Source of the DNA: Natronincola peptidivorans
Lineage (GTDB): Bacteria; Bacillota; Clostridia; Peptostreptococcales; Natronincolaceae
Assembly: GCF_900111615.1 (NCBI RefSeq)
Contig: NZ_FOHU01000001.1
Span: forward strand, 337,400 to 401,399
DNA: 64,000 nucleotides
Direction: 5' to 3'
In this document: piece by piece, positions 8,690 to 16,914 of the stretch
How the letters are laid out: every line of letters begins with the position of its first letter
How positions within the stretch are numbered: position 1 is the first letter of the stretch
Notes under the pieces: model-generated
What the model was told of the DNA's origin: nothing
The model's input: the letters and a program-made list of their open reading frames with translations, nothing else
The model's database searches: none
Made by a program: the position numbers and the translations under genes

Positions 8690-8852
8690 AAAGGCCATTT
8701 TAAAGAAGCCTAATTCTTATGTTTCAATGTGCTTAATTGTTGGATACTTTGCTTGTTTTTTGCTAAAATGGAAGCCTCTTAATACTAGATTGAGTCCTTA
8801 ACTCGCTTTATAATTCCACTCAGTATTTATAGAATACTCAATCATTTCATTA

Positions 8853-8881
8853 AAGGGACAAAGAACCGTCCCCTGTCCCTT
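8853..8881. repeat. Palindromic dispersed repeat, copy 2
   Basis: Same core and direction as the copy at 6073-6101, with arms AAGGGACA (8853-8860) and TGTCCCTT (8874-8881). The outermost base pair changes from C-G to A-T in a compensatory way, so pairing is preserved. It lies 23 bp after the stop of pilA; both copies therefore follow a pilin stop codon. Confidence 0.85.
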
Positions 8882-8903
8882 GCAAAGCATCTCTTTACAT
8901 TTC

Positions 8904-9275
8904 TTAAGGTATGTCTATTAACTCAGTACCCTTGTAAACAGTCATAGTGCTTCCGTCAGTATCAGGTCTAACAAGAGTCCAGCCAGTTGTTGAACCTGTA
9001 GGAGCACTTGTCGCTAATGAAACATCGTCATTCAAATATTCGTTTAATTCATCTTCTGTAAACCCACTACCATAGTTGGCTTCAGCAATAGTTGCTGCAC
9101 TTAGTATTGTTCGAGCTGTAGCTAGATTTGCAGTATCCTCAGCATCATCTCTAAATGAACCCAACCTAGGAACAGCTATCAACGCCAAAGCACCCAAAAT
9201 TCCAATTACAACAACCAACTCAATTAACGTAAATCCTTTTCTATTCTTTAATCTCTTAGTAAAAAATTGTATCAT
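8904..9275 (-). CDS. pilA: Major type IV pilin PilA
   Basis: A 123-residue prepilin with the most canonical leader of the window: KNRKG|FTLIELVVVIGILGALALIAVPRL, Glu at +5, then a helix that runs into a heptad-rich segment (DAEDTANLATARTILSAATI). The C-terminal part is small and ends in a beta hairpin. Small size, consensus helix and position right after pilB-pilT-pilC point to the major subunit, as in clostridial pilA1 loci. The start has GGGAGGACAAAAGAA before ATG. It should be exported, cleaved by PilD and polymerised by PilB/PilC. Confidence 0.9.
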   Translation of the reverse strand: MIQFFTKRLKNRKGFTLIELVVVIGILGALALIAVPRLGSFRDDAEDTANLATARTILSAATIAEANYGSGFTEDELNEYLNDDVSLATSAPTGSTTGWTLVRPDTDGSTMTVYKGTELIDIP

Positions 9276-9422
9276 TTCTTTTGTCCTCCCTTTTTTTATT
9301 CATATTAAACTATACAAAGATTGCTTTTGGTCTTGTCTTATGGTTTTTCTGTATTCACCTCCCTAAGATTTTGTAATTAATGAACTATATCAATAGTCAA
9401 GGTTTATTTGTGCCCTTACCCA

Positions 9423-10628
9423 TTAGTGTACAGTGTGTAACATATCAAACATAGGCAGTATCATAGCAATAACAATGAATCCGATTATTACTGCCATTAT
9501 TACAATCATGATGGGCTCTAGGAGGGTAGTCATCTTTTGAATGGCAAGATCCACTTCATCGTCATAGAAATTGGCTGTTTTGTCTAGGATTTCTTCTAGT
9601 GTCCCTGATTCCTCCCCGATATTAATCATGTTGTCTAGCATTGGCGGAAAAAGTCCCGTTTTTCTTATGGGGGTAGCGATGTCTACACCTTTCTTAACAT
9701 CTTCTCTAGCCTCCATAATACCCTGTGCTGCATAGGTGTTTCCTACTGCATTTGCAACATTTTCTAAAGATTGTAGCAATGGTATCCCGCTTCCCAACAA
9801 TGTAGATAGGGTTCTAGAAAATCTTGCAGTAATTATCTTTTGGTTAAGTATCTTAATCATCGGAAGTCTTAACTTTAACCTGTCAAAGTTGTACCTTCCA
9901 TCTATAGAGTTGATATAACGCCTTAATCCATAACCTGACAGTATTACTATAAACAATAAAACATGCCAAAATTGCTTCAATCCGTTACTGATGATTAACA
10001 ATATCCTCGTTGGTAGGGGTAGAGCTACACCACTTCCTTCAAACATTCCTAAGAAAGTAGGCATTACAAAGGTAAGTAGAAATATTACCACTGCAATAGA
10101 AACAAATGTCAGTATACTAGGATAAACCATAGCACTCTTTATTTTATTATTGATACGGTTTTCTTTTTCATAATGAACTGCCAATCTATCCATAATGATA
10201 TCAAGACTACCACTAGTTTCTCCTGCTGCTATCATGTAAACCATTAACTGAGGAAAAATTGAAGGATGGTTTTTCAATGCTTCTGAAAAGGTTTGACCTT
10301 TTTGAACCTCTTCATATACCTCTGCTATAACCTGCTTTAGCTTTTTGTTTTCTACTTGCTGGCGCAAAATATCTAAACAGCTTATAATGGGTACTCCAGA
10401 ATTCAGCATGGCATAAAATTGACGACAAAAAATTGCGATATCCTTTGTCTTAACACGACTCAAGGGCTTTAGATCAAGGACACTCTTGCTTTCCTTCTCT
10501 TGAATGGAGACAGGATAGTTATTATTCTGTTTCAACATCATAATCACTTCATTTTTATTTTTTGCTGTGTAAGAGCCTTCTATATTTTCACCACCGATGT
10601 TTACAGCTTTGTACTGATATATTGGCAT
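9423..10628 (-). CDS. pilC: PilC/GspF inner-membrane platform protein
   Basis: A 401-residue polytopic protein made of two GspF domains (about 70-195 and 275-395), each with four-helix bundles and the RLxxxxxxG-type sequence GMFEGSGV/LFPPMLDNMINIGEESG. Three membrane helices are visible near residues 170, 215 and 375. PilC forms the rotor-like platform that PilB turns during assembly and PilT during retraction. It starts 33 bp after pilT and precedes pilA. Length is typical. Confidence 0.94.
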   Translation of the reverse strand: MPIYQYKAVNIGGENIEGSYTAKNKNEVIMMLKQNNNYPVSIQEKESKSVLDLKPLSRVKTKDIAIFCRQFYAMLNSGVPIISCLDILRQQVENKKLKQVIAEVYEEVQKGQTFSEALKNHPSIFPQLMVYMIAAGETSGSLDIIMDRLAVHYEKENRINNKIKSAMVYPSILTFVSIAVVIFLLTFVMPTFLGMFEGSGVALPLPTRILLIISNGLKQFWHVLLFIVILSGYGLRRYINSIDGRYNFDRLKLRLPMIKILNQKIITARFSRTLSTLLGSGIPLLQSLENVANAVGNTYAAQGIMEAREDVKKGVDIATPIRKTGLFPPMLDNMINIGEESGTLEEILDKTANFYDDEVDLAIQKMTTLLEPIMIVIMAVIIGFIVIAMILPMFDMLHTVH

Positions 10629-10661
10629 ACCCTCACCTCATTTCCCTCAAATGGAGTTACA

Positions 10662-11717
10662 CTATAGCATCAATTGTTTTCTCATAAAATCTAAATCTAA
10701 TGCATGGTTCATAGCAGTATCTTTAGAAATAACTGATTGTCTGTATAGATCTAGTACTGCATGATCCATTGTTTGCATGCCTGATTTAGCTCCAGTTTGG
10801 ATACCGGTTTGGATTTGGTGAGTTTTTCCCTCTCTTATAAGATTTTTAATGGCATTAGTAGATACCATTACTTCAAAGGCGCCAACTCTACCACTATGAT
10901 CCATCTTCACCATTAATTGTTGAGAGATAATTCCTTCTATCACTGCTGCAAGCTGTACTCTTATTTGTTGTTGCTGATGGGGTGGATACACGTCAATAAT
11001 TCTGTCTATAGTTTTAGCAGCTCCTAATGTATGTAGAGTGGATAAGACCAAATGTCCCGTTTCTGCTGCTGTAATAGCTATACTTATCGTTTCTAAGTCT
11101 CGCATTTCTCCCACGAATATAACATCAGGATCCTGTCTTAGGGCAGCCCTTAAGCCATTGGCAAAACTATCTGTATCAGCACCAATCTCTCTTTGATTAA
11201 TAATGCTTTTGTCATGGGTATGTAGGTATTCTATAGGATCCTCTAGTGTTAAAATATGACACTTTCTCTCAGAATTAATGAGGTTAATCATAGAAGCTAA
11301 AGTAGTGGATTTACCACTGCCAGTTGGCCCTGTTACCAATATCAACCCTCGGTTTTTTCGTGATAAATCCTTCATAATTGGAGGTAAACCAAGTTCCTCT
11401 ATGGAAGGTATTTTACTGTATACCACCCTAATAGCGATACAAATGCTTCCTCTTTGCTTATAGATGTTGACTCTGAATCGCCCTAACCCAGGTGTTGAAT
11501 AGGAAACATCTAGTTCGCCCCTTTCCTCTAGCAGCCTTTGCTGCTCAGGTAGCAGGATCTGTTTCATCAACATTTCCGTATCTGTAGTTGTTAATTGTTT
11601 TTCTCCTATTCTTAACAATCGCCCGTTAACACGGATAATAGGTGGTACTGATACGGTAATATGTAGGTCAGAGGCATTAGAATCTAGCGCCGTTTTTAAT
11701 AAAGTATTAATCTCCAT
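10662..11717 (-). CDS. pilT: PilT twitching motility retraction ATPase
   Basis: A 351-residue hexameric ATPase that depolymerises pili. Walker A is GPTGSGKSTT (residues 130-139), the Asp box and Walker B are in ILTLEDPIEYLH and DPDVIFVGEMRDLETI, and the His box is in TGHLVLSTLHT. The C-terminal region has the AIKNLIREGK-type motif required for retraction in PilT proteins. It sits 12 bp after pilB and 33 bp before pilC in one operon. Its presence implies that these pili retract and could support twitching. Confidence 0.95.
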   Translation of the reverse strand: MEINTLLKTALDSNASDLHITVSVPPIIRVNGRLLRIGEKQLTTTDTEMLMKQILLPEQQRLLEERGELDVSYSTPGLGRFRVNIYKQRGSICIAIRVVYSKIPSIEELGLPPIMKDLSRKNRGLILVTGPTGSGKSTTLASMINLINSERKCHILTLEDPIEYLHTHDKSIINQREIGADTDSFANGLRAALRQDPDVIFVGEMRDLETISIAITAAETGHLVLSTLHTLGAAKTIDRIIDVYPPHQQQQIRVQLAAVIEGIISQQLMVKMDHSGRVGAFEVMVSTNAIKNLIREGKTHQIQTGIQTGAKSGMQTMDHAVLDLYRQSVISKDTAMNHALDLDFMRKQLML

Positions 11718-11728
11718 TCCCTTTCCTC

Positions 11729-13408
11729 CTAGTCCAAACTATAGGTAACCTTAATAAGTTCGTCTATCGTGGTAATACCTCTTTTTACTAGATCAACCGC
11801 ATTTTGTTTTAGGGTAATCATTCCTTCTTCAATGGCGATTTTTTTAATCGTCTCAGAGCTTTGACGCAAATCAATACTGGATTTAATTCGTTGGCTAATA
11901 GGCAATATTTCATGTATAGGTGTTCTGCCTTTATAACCAGTATGATTACAGAAGTTACAGCCTTCCCCTTTATAAAGAGTTGGAGGATGCTGTATATTTA
12001 ATATTTGCTGCTCATTAGAATTCCCTATGTAGGAGACTCTGCAATTTTTACAAATCATTTTTACTAATCTCTGAGCCACAACGCCTACAAGTGAACTGGA
12101 AATCAGATAAGGTTCTATCCCCATATCTACTAATCGGGTCACCGTAGCGGTGGTATCATTAGTATGTAGTGTGCTTAATACTAGATGGCCGGTAATGGCA
12201 GCACGAATAGCAATTTGAGCAGTTTCTGAATCTCGTATTTCTCCAATCATAACGATATCAGGATCCTGTCTCAAAATTGCTCTTAGGCCATTGGCAAAGG
12301 TAAGACCTGCTTTTACATTAACTTGAGATTGATTAATGCCTTCCAATCTATATTCTACTGGGTCTTCTACTGTAATAATATTTTTGTCAGTTCTATTCAG
12401 ATCCTTTAATACTGCATAAAGTGTAGTGGTTTTACCACTGCCAGTTGGACCTGTTACTAAAATAATACCATGTGGATTTTGAATAATTTTTTCAAAAGTA
12501 TGTAGATTTTCTTCAATAAAGCCCAGCTCATTTTTCGATAATATTACACCACTTCTATCTAATAGACGAATAACAATCTTTTCTCCATAGACTGTAGGTA
12601 GAACAGATATACGCATATCTATATCTCTACCATCCACACCAGTTTCTACCCTACCGTCCTGTGGTAGCCTTTTTTCAGCAATATTCATTTTTGCCGTAAT
12701 CTTTATTCTAGTTACGACAGCAGAATGACTGGTTTTTGCTATCGTCATAATTTCTTGTAAATCCCCATCTACTCTGAATCGTATTCGAAGATGCCTTTCC
12801 CCAGGTTCTATATGAATATCACTAGCGTTTAGTTTAATAGCTTGTCTAATAATAGAATTAACCAATTTTACCACGGGAGCATTGTTAATCTGAGCTAGTA
12901 TCTCTTCATCTAAGTCTTCAATAGCCTGAGCACTAAAATTCTCTTGGAATTCTTCCAATGCTTGTTCTGTATTTTCTTTTTCATAATAAATACCAATAGC
13001 TGTTATTACATCATTTTCAGTTGCTATAACAGCTTCTACATCATAACCTGTAGATATCCTAATGTCATCTAAAGCAAAAATATTTAGAGGATCTACCATA
13101 GCTACAACTAATTTTCCTCTTTCTTTTTTTATAGGAATTAAACTATGTCTTCTAGCAAGCTTTTCACTAATCAGTCTTGGTATTTCTGGTTCAATATAAT
13201 AATTGTCTAGTACAACATGTGGAATTCCCAATTGAAATTCTAAGACTTCAATGATTTGCTTTTCAGTAATAATTTTTTGTCTTATCAGGATCTCTCCTAA
13301 TTTTTCTCCTGTATCTTTTTGAAGTCTTAAAGCTTCTTGAAGTTGTTGATGACTGATATAATTTGAGCTTACCAATAAATCTCCTAGCTTTTGAACTTTA
13401 TTGCTCAT
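11729..13408 (-). CDS. pilB: PilB pilus extension ATPase with N-terminal MshEN domain
   Basis: A 559-residue ATPase that powers pilus assembly. Walker A GPTGSGKTTT is at residues 320-329, Walker B near 384-392 (DPDIVMIGEIRD), and the zinc knuckle cysteines are C453, C456, C484 and C487. The N-terminus holds two 24-residue MshEN motifs, 7-30 (KLGDLL ... LQEALRLQ) and 36-59 (KLGEIL ... IIEVLEFQ), separated by exactly five residues, the layout that binds c-di-GMP in MshE and related PilB proteins, though Lys replaces the usual Arg at position 1 of each. It is the first gene after a c-di-GMP riboswitch at 13653-13725. Confidence 0.96.
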   Translation of the reverse strand: MSNKVQKLGDLLVSSNYISHQQLQEALRLQKDTGEKLGEILIRQKIITEKQIIEVLEFQLGIPHVVLDNYYIEPEIPRLISEKLARRHSLIPIKKERGKLVVAMVDPLNIFALDDIRISTGYDVEAVIATENDVITAIGIYYEKENTEQALEEFQENFSAQAIEDLDEEILAQINNAPVVKLVNSIIRQAIKLNASDIHIEPGERHLRIRFRVDGDLQEIMTIAKTSHSAVVTRIKITAKMNIAEKRLPQDGRVETGVDGRDIDMRISVLPTVYGEKIVIRLLDRSGVILSKNELGFIEENLHTFEKIIQNPHGIILVTGPTGSGKTTTLYAVLKDLNRTDKNIITVEDPVEYRLEGINQSQVNVKAGLTFANGLRAILRQDPDIVMIGEIRDSETAQIAIRAAITGHLVLSTLHTNDTTATVTRLVDMGIEPYLISSSLVGVVAQRLVKMICKNCRVSYIGNSNEQQILNIQHPPTLYKGEGCNFCNHTGYKGRTPIHEILPISQRIKSSIDLRQSSETIKKIAIEEGMITLKQNAVDLVKRGITTIDELIKVTYSLD

Positions 13409-13620
13409 AGTATTTTTCTCCTTATTCCTATTAATTGCTTTTCAATCTATGCTATCACTATCAAGAAACTCTTTTTGCAACACTCCGAATTATGAGATTT
13501 ATATCGATATTGATATGTAGAGAGGATTTAAATGAACTTGTTAGGAAATCATTGATATTTTTTTATTGGTAATATAGTTGAAGTTTATAGATTTTGCTAG
13601 TGTATTTACTGAAAATAGTT
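13409..13620 (-). other. 5' untranslated leader of pilB after the riboswitch terminator
   Basis: About 210 bp between the riboswitch terminator and the pilB start. No ORF, second riboswitch or hairpin of note was seen. The stretch would be transcribed only when the upstream terminator is bypassed. The ribosome binding site before ATG 13408 is AAGGAG. Confidence 0.5.
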
Positions 13621-13654
13621 AAAAAAAACTAACAACATTATTTTATATTGTTAG
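13621..13654 (-). terminator. Riboswitch-controlled terminator upstream of pilB
   Basis: Minus-strand stem of 10 bp (arms 13645-13654 and 13629-13638, one G.U pair) with a six-base loop, followed directly by eight T residues (13628-13621). Its 5' arm begins inside the 3' strand of the riboswitch closing helix (GGCU, 13653-13656), so aptamer folding and terminator folding compete. This layout predicts that ligand binding favours read-through, an ON switch. Confidence 0.85.
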
Positions 13655-13725
13655 CCGGTTACGCCACTACATCCCTACGGCTTAAGGCGTCCAAATATAT
13701 CCGTAGGTCTTTTGTTCTAGGACTG
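13653..13725 (-). promoter_or_regulatory. Cyclic-di-GMP class II riboswitch aptamer controlling the pilB operon
   Basis: Read on the minus strand the element has the class II layout: 5' strand AGUC, an A-rich joining segment, CUACGG (pairs with CCGUAG), UUUGG, the helix ACGCC/GGCGU, and the 3' end GGCGUAACCGGCU. The UUGG-[helix]-AACCG core and the pairing order match what I know of c-di-GMP-II aptamers in Clostridium acetobutylicum and C. difficile, where similar riboswitches activate type IV pilus genes. It begins about 20 bases after the predicted transcription start and is followed by an intrinsic terminator at 13621-13654. Recognition is by eye; a covariance-model search would settle it. 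Confidence 0.85.
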
Positions 13726-13751
13726 TTTATTATTCTAGCTTTGTTGTCTCT

Positions 13752-13781
13752 ATTATATAGGATTTTTTGTTCTTTTGTCAA
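13752..13781 (-). promoter_or_regulatory. Sigma-A promoter of the pilB operon
   Basis: Perfect -35 TTGACA (13776-13781) and -10 TATAAT (13752-13757) with an 18-bp spacer on the minus strand. Transcription should begin near 13745, just before the c-di-GMP riboswitch, so control is likely exerted mainly after initiation. Confidence 0.88.
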
Positions 13782-13811
13782 TTCATTAAGGAAAAATGAA
13801 TAAAATGTAGA

Positions 13812-13852
13812 AATAAAAAAAAACTATAATCTCTTAGTCAGAATATAGCTTT
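13812..13852 (-). terminator. Probable terminator of aroE
   Basis: Minus-strand arms AAAGCTATA (13844-13852) and TATAGTTTT (13820-13828) pair over nine positions with one wobble, and a run of T residues follows. The stem includes the last codons of aroE. It lies just upstream of the pilB promoter. Confidence 0.5.
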
Positions 13853-14697
13853 TTTTGTAGTAATTCTTTTATTGTTTCAAATGAGAGTTTTTGTCTCGTC
13901 CAGATCTCAAATGCTAAAATTCCTTGATCTATTAGCATGTCTAATCCATGATGAATAGTAGCTCCTACCTTTAATGCTTCTTTTAGAAGCTGAGTTTCAA
14001 AGGGATGGTAGATAATATCACTTACCACCATATCCTTATGGAGGTTTAGATGCTCTTGAAAAGGTACATCCTTCGTATTTGGAACCATTCCAACTGGGGT
14101 GCAATTAATCAAGATATCTATTGGGTAGGTAGCTAAGTCCTCTGGTGCAATTGCTTGATTTTTTTCGATAGAGGCTTTATCGATTTTCTCTAATACGTCG
14201 ATTATTTCAATAGATTTATCCCTTCGTCTATTACAGATGGTAATTTCACAATCATATTCCATCCTAAGTGCCACCGCAATGCTTTTTGCCGCTCCACCAG
14301 CCCCTAGTATAGTAATTCTTTTCCCAGCCAGTTGGATACCTTTTCTTTCTAATCCTTTAATATAACCTTTTCCATCCGTATTATAACCAATTAAACGACC
14401 CTTTTCATTTTTTACAGTATTAACAGCTCCTATAAGGTTCACCTCTGGTGACAACTGATCTAAATACTGCATAATTGCAATTTTATGTGGAAAGGTTACA
14501 TTGCAACCTATATATCCTAAAACTCTTAATCCCTCCACGGCCGTGGATAAATCCTTTTCACCTATTCTATGGTTAATGTAGACATAGTTTAAACCTTCTT
14601 TTTCAAAACCATAATTGTGGATAAGAGGAGATAAGCTATGCTCTACAGGATCACCCAAAAGGCATATGGCTTTTGTTTTACCATCAATTTCTTTCAT
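13834..14697 (-). CDS. aroE: Shikimate dehydrogenase
   Basis: A 287-residue NADPH-dependent enzyme that reduces 3-dehydroshikimate to shikimate in aromatic amino-acid synthesis. The shikimate-binding site (HSLSPLIHN, about residue 20), the catalytic lysine in NVTFPHKIA, the NTDGKGYI motif and the nucleotide-binding loop GAGGAAKS (about residue 130) are all present, followed by NCTPVGM and the C-terminal GLDMLIDQG. Length is normal. It starts 4 bp after yqeG, so the two are probably co-transcribed, an arrangement common in clostridia next to the pilus genes. Confidence 0.96.
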   Translation of the reverse strand: MKEIDGKTKAICLLGDPVEHSLSPLIHNYGFEKEGLNYVYINHRIGEKDLSTAVEGLRVLGYIGCNVTFPHKIAIMQYLDQLSPEVNLIGAVNTVKNEKGRLIGYNTDGKGYIKGLERKGIQLAGKRITILGAGGAAKSIAVALRMEYDCEITICNRRRDKSIEIIDVLEKIDKASIEKNQAIAPEDLATYPIDILINCTPVGMVPNTKDVPFQEHLNLHKDMVVSDIIYHPFETQLLKEALKVGATIHHGLDMLIDQGILAFEIWTRQKLSFETIKELLQKKLYSD

Positions 14698-14701
14698 TTC
14701 A

Positions 14702-15205
14702 TTAATCCCCCTTATGATCTTTTAACACCACCCTTAACACATGTCTTTCTATTTTTCTGACAAAGGTTGTCCACCAAAACTCCTTACTTTCAATAGGTAC
14801 TACTAAAACTGTAAGGAGACCCATTCTATTTCCTCCTAGTACATCTGTAAATATTTGATCTCCTATAACGGCTGTATTATGAATCTCAGTCTTCATGATT
14901 TTCATAGCCTTTTTAAAAGGTCCTCTTCTAGGTTTGGTTGCTCTATGAATGGCAGGCAGCTTAAGCTCTTCGTTAAATGTAACTACTCGATCCTCTGTGT
15001 TATTAGAAACTAAACAAACTTCAAAGCCTTCTTTTCTTAATTTTAATAACCAATCTATTGTTTTTTCGCTAGCATATTTTATATCCCATGCCACCAATGT
15101 ATTATCAATATCAATAATTAAACCTTTGATATTTCTATTCTTAAGTTTATCTAAGTCTAAGTGCAGTATTGATTCAATATACAAATCAGGGGTTAAAAGT
15201 TTCAT
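14702..15205 (-). CDS. yqeG: YqeG family HAD-IIIA phosphatase
   Basis: A HAD-superfamily protein of about 167 residues. The nucleophile motif I is LIIDIDNTLVAWD, motif II CLVSNNTEDRV, motif III lysine in KPRRGPF and motif IV VIGDQIFTDVLGGNR. YqeG relatives are thought to act on phosphorylated lipids or small substrates (the family includes phosphatidylglycerophosphatase-like enzymes); the substrate here is unknown. ATG 15205 has GAGGTG six bases upstream and is preferred to the GTG at 15214. In bacilli yqeG is often followed by aroE, as here (4-bp gap). Confidence 0.92.
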   Translation of the reverse strand: MKLLTPDLYIESILHLDLDKLKNRNIKGLIIDIDNTLVAWDIKYASEKTIDWLLKLRKEGFEVCLVSNNTEDRVVTFNEELKLPAIHRATKPRRGPFKKAMKIMKTEIHNTAVIGDQIFTDVLGGNRMGLLTVLVVPIESKEFWWTTFVRKIERHVLRVVLKDHKGD

Positions 15206-15292
15206 ATTAATCACCTCTTTTTTATATGTATTTTTTCTTATTATTTGAAAATTTACAGGATTTAAACCAATTCATAGTTTTTATAATAATTT

Positions 15293-15727
15293 TTATTTCT
15301 TAGTATAAGTTCGAAAACGCATCTTCCCTAAAGCATCCTGGTTTTTATCATAGACTGCTAAAGATTCTTTTGCTTTTTCTAGTTCTTTGTGAATCTGCAC
15401 TTCGCATTTTGGACAATACTTATGGTGAGCTGATAATAATAGACACCCACATCTCAAGCAATCAATGTTTAAGAATTCATTAGGTAATTCAATTAGTCTA
15501 CCATCCCTAACAAAATTGTTTACGACATAAACAGGTATGCCTAATCTTTGTTCCATCTCATAAGCAGTTGCTCCAGGATATTCTTTTAAATATTCTCGAA
15601 TCCTATCAAATACTTCTTCTATTTTTTTATAGCATTTAGGGCAGTAATTATGTAAAGCCTTTTCATGAATTATGTCTTTACACCTTTTACATGTCCTTAT
15701 GTTATTAAAAGGTTTACTGTTATTCAT
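15293..15727 (-). CDS. YvyF-like zinc-ribbon protein
   Basis: A 144-residue protein with two zinc ribbons flanking a small helical domain. The first has C-x2-C (CKRCKD, residue 13 on) and C-x2-C (CPKCYK); the second has CLRCGC and CPKCEV. Between them GATAYEMEQRLGIPVYVVNNFVRDGRL looks like a helix-turn-helix. This architecture matches YvyF/TIGR03826 proteins, found in flagellar operons of Bacillus and Clostridium. No flagellar gene is near, so its role may instead relate to the pilus genes or be general. Function unknown. Confidence 0.7.
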   Translation of the reverse strand: MNNSKPFNNIRTCKRCKDIIHEKALHNYCPKCYKKIEEVFDRIREYLKEYPGATAYEMEQRLGIPVYVVNNFVRDGRLIELPNEFLNIDCLRCGCLLLSAHHKYCPKCEVQIHKELEKAKESLAVYDKNQDALGKMRFRTYTKK

Positions 15728-15889
15728 AATTTTCCCTACCTTAGTATTATTTAAATTTTATAATTATAATAATTATAACATAATTTTATTGGCAATAATT
15801 TCTGTTTTATAAATTCAATAATTTATTTCCAATAGTTTATATTGAATTTCCTAGGAAATAGCATGATTTCAACATTTAAAAGGTTTTTT

Positions 15890-15917
15890 CACTCTTGTTC
15901 GACAAGGTGTTTTTTTA
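15890..15917 (+). terminator. Plus-strand terminator-like hairpin with no plus-strand gene
   Basis: CAC-T-CTTGT / ACAAG-GTG stem (8 bp, one bulge, three-base loop TCG) followed by seven T residues on the plus strand. All neighbouring genes are on the minus strand, so it may end an antisense or small RNA, or be fortuitous. Confidence 0.4.
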
Positions 15918-15936
15918 TTATTTCTATTAAATGCTA

Positions 15937-15971
15937 ATAAAAATATCCAGATGATATGAGCATCTAGATAT
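15937..15971 (-). terminator. Terminator after sigK
   Basis: Minus-strand stem ATATC-x-AGATG with its complement (arms 15961-15971 and 15943-15953, one internal mismatch), followed by TTTTTATT. It lies 13 bp beyond the sigK stop. Confidence 0.75.
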
Positions 15972-15983
15972 TCATGAAAATTG

Positions 15984-16691
15984 CTAATTATCTTTTATTT
16001 CAAAGGCTTTATATAATTTTTTAATTGCACGCTTTTCTATTCTAGATACGTAGGATCTCGAAATACCTAACATTTTTGCTATTTCCCTCTGAGTTTTACT
16101 TCCGCCATTACATATGCCATATCTTAGCTCCAACACCAATAGTTCTCTCTTTTTTAGCACATTAGCCATTTTTTTGTAAAGCTTTCTTATTTGCATCTTT
16201 AGCTCAACTTCGTTCAGTACTTCATCCGGTTCTGTTCCCAATATGTCTATCAAAGAAATCTCATTGCCTTCCCTATCTACACCTATAGGATCTTGTAAAG
16301 ATACTTCTGTTTTAATCTTTTTATTAGCTCGTATCGTCATCAATATTTCATTTTCTATGCAACGGGCTGCATAAGTGGCTAATCTCGTTCCTTTATTTCT
16401 ATTAAATGTTGTTATTCCTTTAATTAAACCAATGGTCCCTATAGAAATAAGATCATCTACATCAGAGCCTATGTTACCATATTTTTTTACAATATGAGCT
16501 ACTAGTCTTAGATTTCTTTCGACTAATATATTTCTAGCCTCTTCATCTCCTTGTTCATATAATTCTAGATATTTCATCTCCTCCTCATGTGTTAGTGGCT
16601 GAGGGAAAGAGATATTACTAGATACATAGGATACGCCAAATATGAAAGGTTTTACTATACCAGATAATACTTCTGCTAAGAAAAACCACAT
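15984..16691 (-). CDS. sigK: RNA polymerase sigma-K factor, pro-form
   Basis: About 235 residues when started at ATG 16691, which has AAGGGGG nine bases upstream; longer frames up to 16757 lack such a site. The hydrophobic N-terminus ([20 protein letters not shown]) is the inhibitory pro-sequence removed by SpoIVFB-type proteolysis in the mother cell. Region 2 ([37 protein letters not shown]) and region 4 with its helix-turn-helix ([20 protein letters not shown]) are intact. The gene is continuous, with no skin-type insertion. A weak sporulation promoter (AC-N17-CATATTATT) can be seen upstream. It directs late mother-cell genes such as coat proteins, relevant to the surface genes in 42-64 kb. 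Confidence 0.94.
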   Translation of the reverse strand: MWFFLAEVLSGIVKPFIFGVSYVSSNISFPQPLTHEEEMKYLELYEQGDEEARNILVERNLRLVAHIVKKYGNIGSDVDDLISIGTIGLIKGITTFNRNKGTRLATYAARCIENEILMTIRANKKIKTEVSLQDPIGVDREGNEISLIDILGTEPDEVLNEVELKMQIRKLYKKMANVLKKRELLVLELRYGICNGGSKTQREIAKMLGISRSYVSRIEKRAIKKLYKAFEIKDN

Positions 16692-16841
16692 TTTTATCAT
16701 CCCCCTTAAAAACCTATATAATAGGTCACTATAAATAATATGTTTAGGAGGATGCATATGTGCATGTACCTAAGTAATTTAGGGCTGTCAGCATTGTTTC
16801 TTTTTCATTTCTTTCATACGTTGTTCATAAGTATATTTTGC

Positions 16842-16900
16842 TACAATAAAAAGCACACCTCCAAATATTAGATTTCTTGTCTAACATTTGGGGTGTGCTT
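16842..16900 (-). terminator. Strong terminator after the penicillin-binding protein gene
   Basis: Nearly perfect 20-bp stem: outer arms AAGCACACC/GGTGTGCTT, inner CAAAT/ATTTG and TTAGA/TCTAA (16851-16900). On the minus strand it is followed by TTTTTATTG. It begins 14 bp after the stop at 16915. Confidence 0.92.
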
Positions 16901-16914
16901 CATTATGGCTCAAT

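Larger units (their letters stand above)
8486..8903. other. Intergenic region between pilA and the PilX-like gene, several inverted repeats
   Basis: A 418-bp stretch without a credible ORF. It holds the GGGACA-type repeat at 8853-8881, an 8-bp inverted repeat GATTGAGT/ACTCAATC around 8791-8842 containing a smaller AGTATT/AATACT hairpin, and a 10-bp-stem hairpin at 8654-8689. It separates the major pilin from the minor pilins and could allow their different expression. No riboswitch was recognised. Confidence 0.55.

Noticed and set aside
9340-9375. GGGAGG-type ribosome binding site followed by a six-codon GTG ORF upstream of pilA
   Set aside because: Too short to judge, with no conserved feature; it could be a leader peptide but there is no support.
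15984-16691. Interruption of sigK by a skin-like element
   Set aside because: The sigma-K reading frame is continuous through regions 2 and 4.
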